DNA of 64,000 nucleotides. Source: Candidatus Heimdallarchaeota archaeon (GTDB lineage: Archaea; Asgardarchaeota; Heimdallarchaeia; JABLTI01). Under the pieces are notes generated by a model, which had not been told where the DNA came from, made no database searches, and saw only the letters and a list, made by a program, of their open reading frames with translations. Location: the NCBI GenBank assembly GCA_019056785.1, contig DXJV01000005.1:20716-84715 (forward strand), read 5' to 3'. The position numbers and the translations under genes were made by a program. Shown in pieces: positions 63,677 through 64,000 of this stretch. Position 1 is the stretch's first letter, and each line of letters opens with the position of its first letter.

Positions 63677-64000
63677 TTAATGATGAAAATGATCTCTTAC
63701 TCTCGAGTCATTTGCAAGTTTCTTATGATGCCATTGCAAGTGTTCAGAGAAAATCTTGTACCAGCCGATTTCCAAGCGTGAAAGAACAACAGCAATAACA
63801 ATTGCCCCGACAAAAATTAATACTGCTGCGAGAAAGAAAATAGCTGTTATAAGAGAAGAATCTAAAACAGTGATACTATCAACGACAATAGAATCCCCAC
63901 CAAAAGCAAACATTGCCAAATAGCCCAAAAGGAACAAGTCTAAAAGAACGTATGACCAAAAAATTGTTTGGCCTTTTTGAGGAAGAGGATGGTCTTCTTG
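63677..64000 (-). CDS. Membrane protein (5' end cut by window edge)
   Basis: 108 codons to the edge with no start, so the N-terminus lies beyond 64000. Two membrane helices (TIFWSYVLLDLFLLGYLAMFAF and LITAIFFLAAVLIFVGAIVIAVV) then a cytosolic-looking tail rich in His (WYKIFSEHLQWHHKKLAND and HFHH). Not recognised. Transcribed in the same direction as the secreted protein gene, 48 bp from its shifted ATG. Confidence 0.5.
   Translation of the reverse strand, partial: QEDHPLPQKGQTIFWSYVLLDLFLLGYLAMFAFGGDSIVVDSITVLDSSLITAIFFLAAVLIFVGAIVIAVVLSRLEIGWYKIFSEHLQWHHKKLANDSRVRDHFHH

Noticed and set aside
1..64000. CRISPR array
   Set aside because: No regularly spaced direct repeats were seen anywhere in the window.
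1..64000. Insertion sequences, integrases or prophage
   Set aside because: No transposase or integrase motif, terminal repeat pair or phage structural gene was found; both strands look like ordinary chromosomal genes.

Overview
The window reads as a moderately AT-rich archaeal chromosome segment. Archaeal markers are a complete eS1 / KEOPS Pcc1 / RecJ-like DHH / uS15 block, aIF1A, a RIO1 kinase, a Dim2-type KH protein, both subunits of topoisomerase VI, prefoldin beta, archaeal adenylate kinase, geranylgeranyl reductase, inositol-phosphate synthase and an initiator tRNA. Several proteins look like the eukaryote-like repertoire of Asgard archaea: a cytosolic FG-GAP beta-propeller with a longin-like domain, a 2303-residue TPR-like alpha-solenoid, and a Ras-like fold with degraded GTP-binding motifs. 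An Asgard (perhaps Heimdallarchaeia-like) source is my inference; no rRNA is present to settle it. Many genes start at TTG or GTG behind a clear Shine-Dalgarno, and several starts below were moved for that reason or because of protein family knowledge. I see no insertion sequence, integrase, CRISPR array or prophage.

Layout. 1-5.0 kb (minus): methionine aminopeptidase (cut by the left edge), an ECF transporter module (T component and two ATPases, no S component), then a DHH phosphoesterase / DUF3194-like / prefoldin beta group. 5.1-9.2 kb: a GH57 glucanase facing a GT4 glycosyltransferase and a half-length glycosyltransferase, then two small unknown proteins. 9.4-13.7 kb (plus): PfkB sugar kinase, a class-II amidotransferase fused to a winged-helix-like tail, and an ABC-2 exporter. 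13.7-17.3 kb (minus): zinc-ribbon membrane protein and an oxygen-defence group (rubrerythrin, superoxide reductase, flavodiiron protein, thiol oxidoreductase). 17.6-26.8 kb (plus): the propeller/longin protein and the giant solenoid, the most unusual pair in the window.

26.8-38 kb (minus): MFS permease, a heterodimeric ABC exporter with one degenerate ATP site, HEAT-repeat protein, inositol-phosphate synthase behind a palindromic upstream element, adenylate kinase, a coiled-coil protein and the pseudo-GTPase. 38.2-45.5 kb: aIF1A, RIO1, Dim2 and an Eis-like acetyltransferase on plus, facing a ComDE-like TPP enzyme and topoisomerase VI A and B on minus. 45.6-54 kb: a frameshifted membrane protein, a condensation-like acyltransferase, flavodoxin, geranylgeranyl reductase, an MFS exporter and a second ABC-2 exporter. 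54.2-64 kb: initiator tRNA, GcvT, two small minus genes, a PhzF protein, then the translation block uS15 / RecJ-like / Pcc1 / eS1, an agmatinase-family enzyme and two surface or membrane genes at the right edge.

The strongest non-coding signal is the leader of the uS15 gene. It can fold into a three-way junction just before the start codon. Because S15 binds a three-way junction in 16S rRNA, and bacterial rpsO leaders use similar folds, it is a candidate autoregulatory leader. Three places look like single-base frameshifts (near 46224, 63526 and 61317); these could be real or assembly errors.
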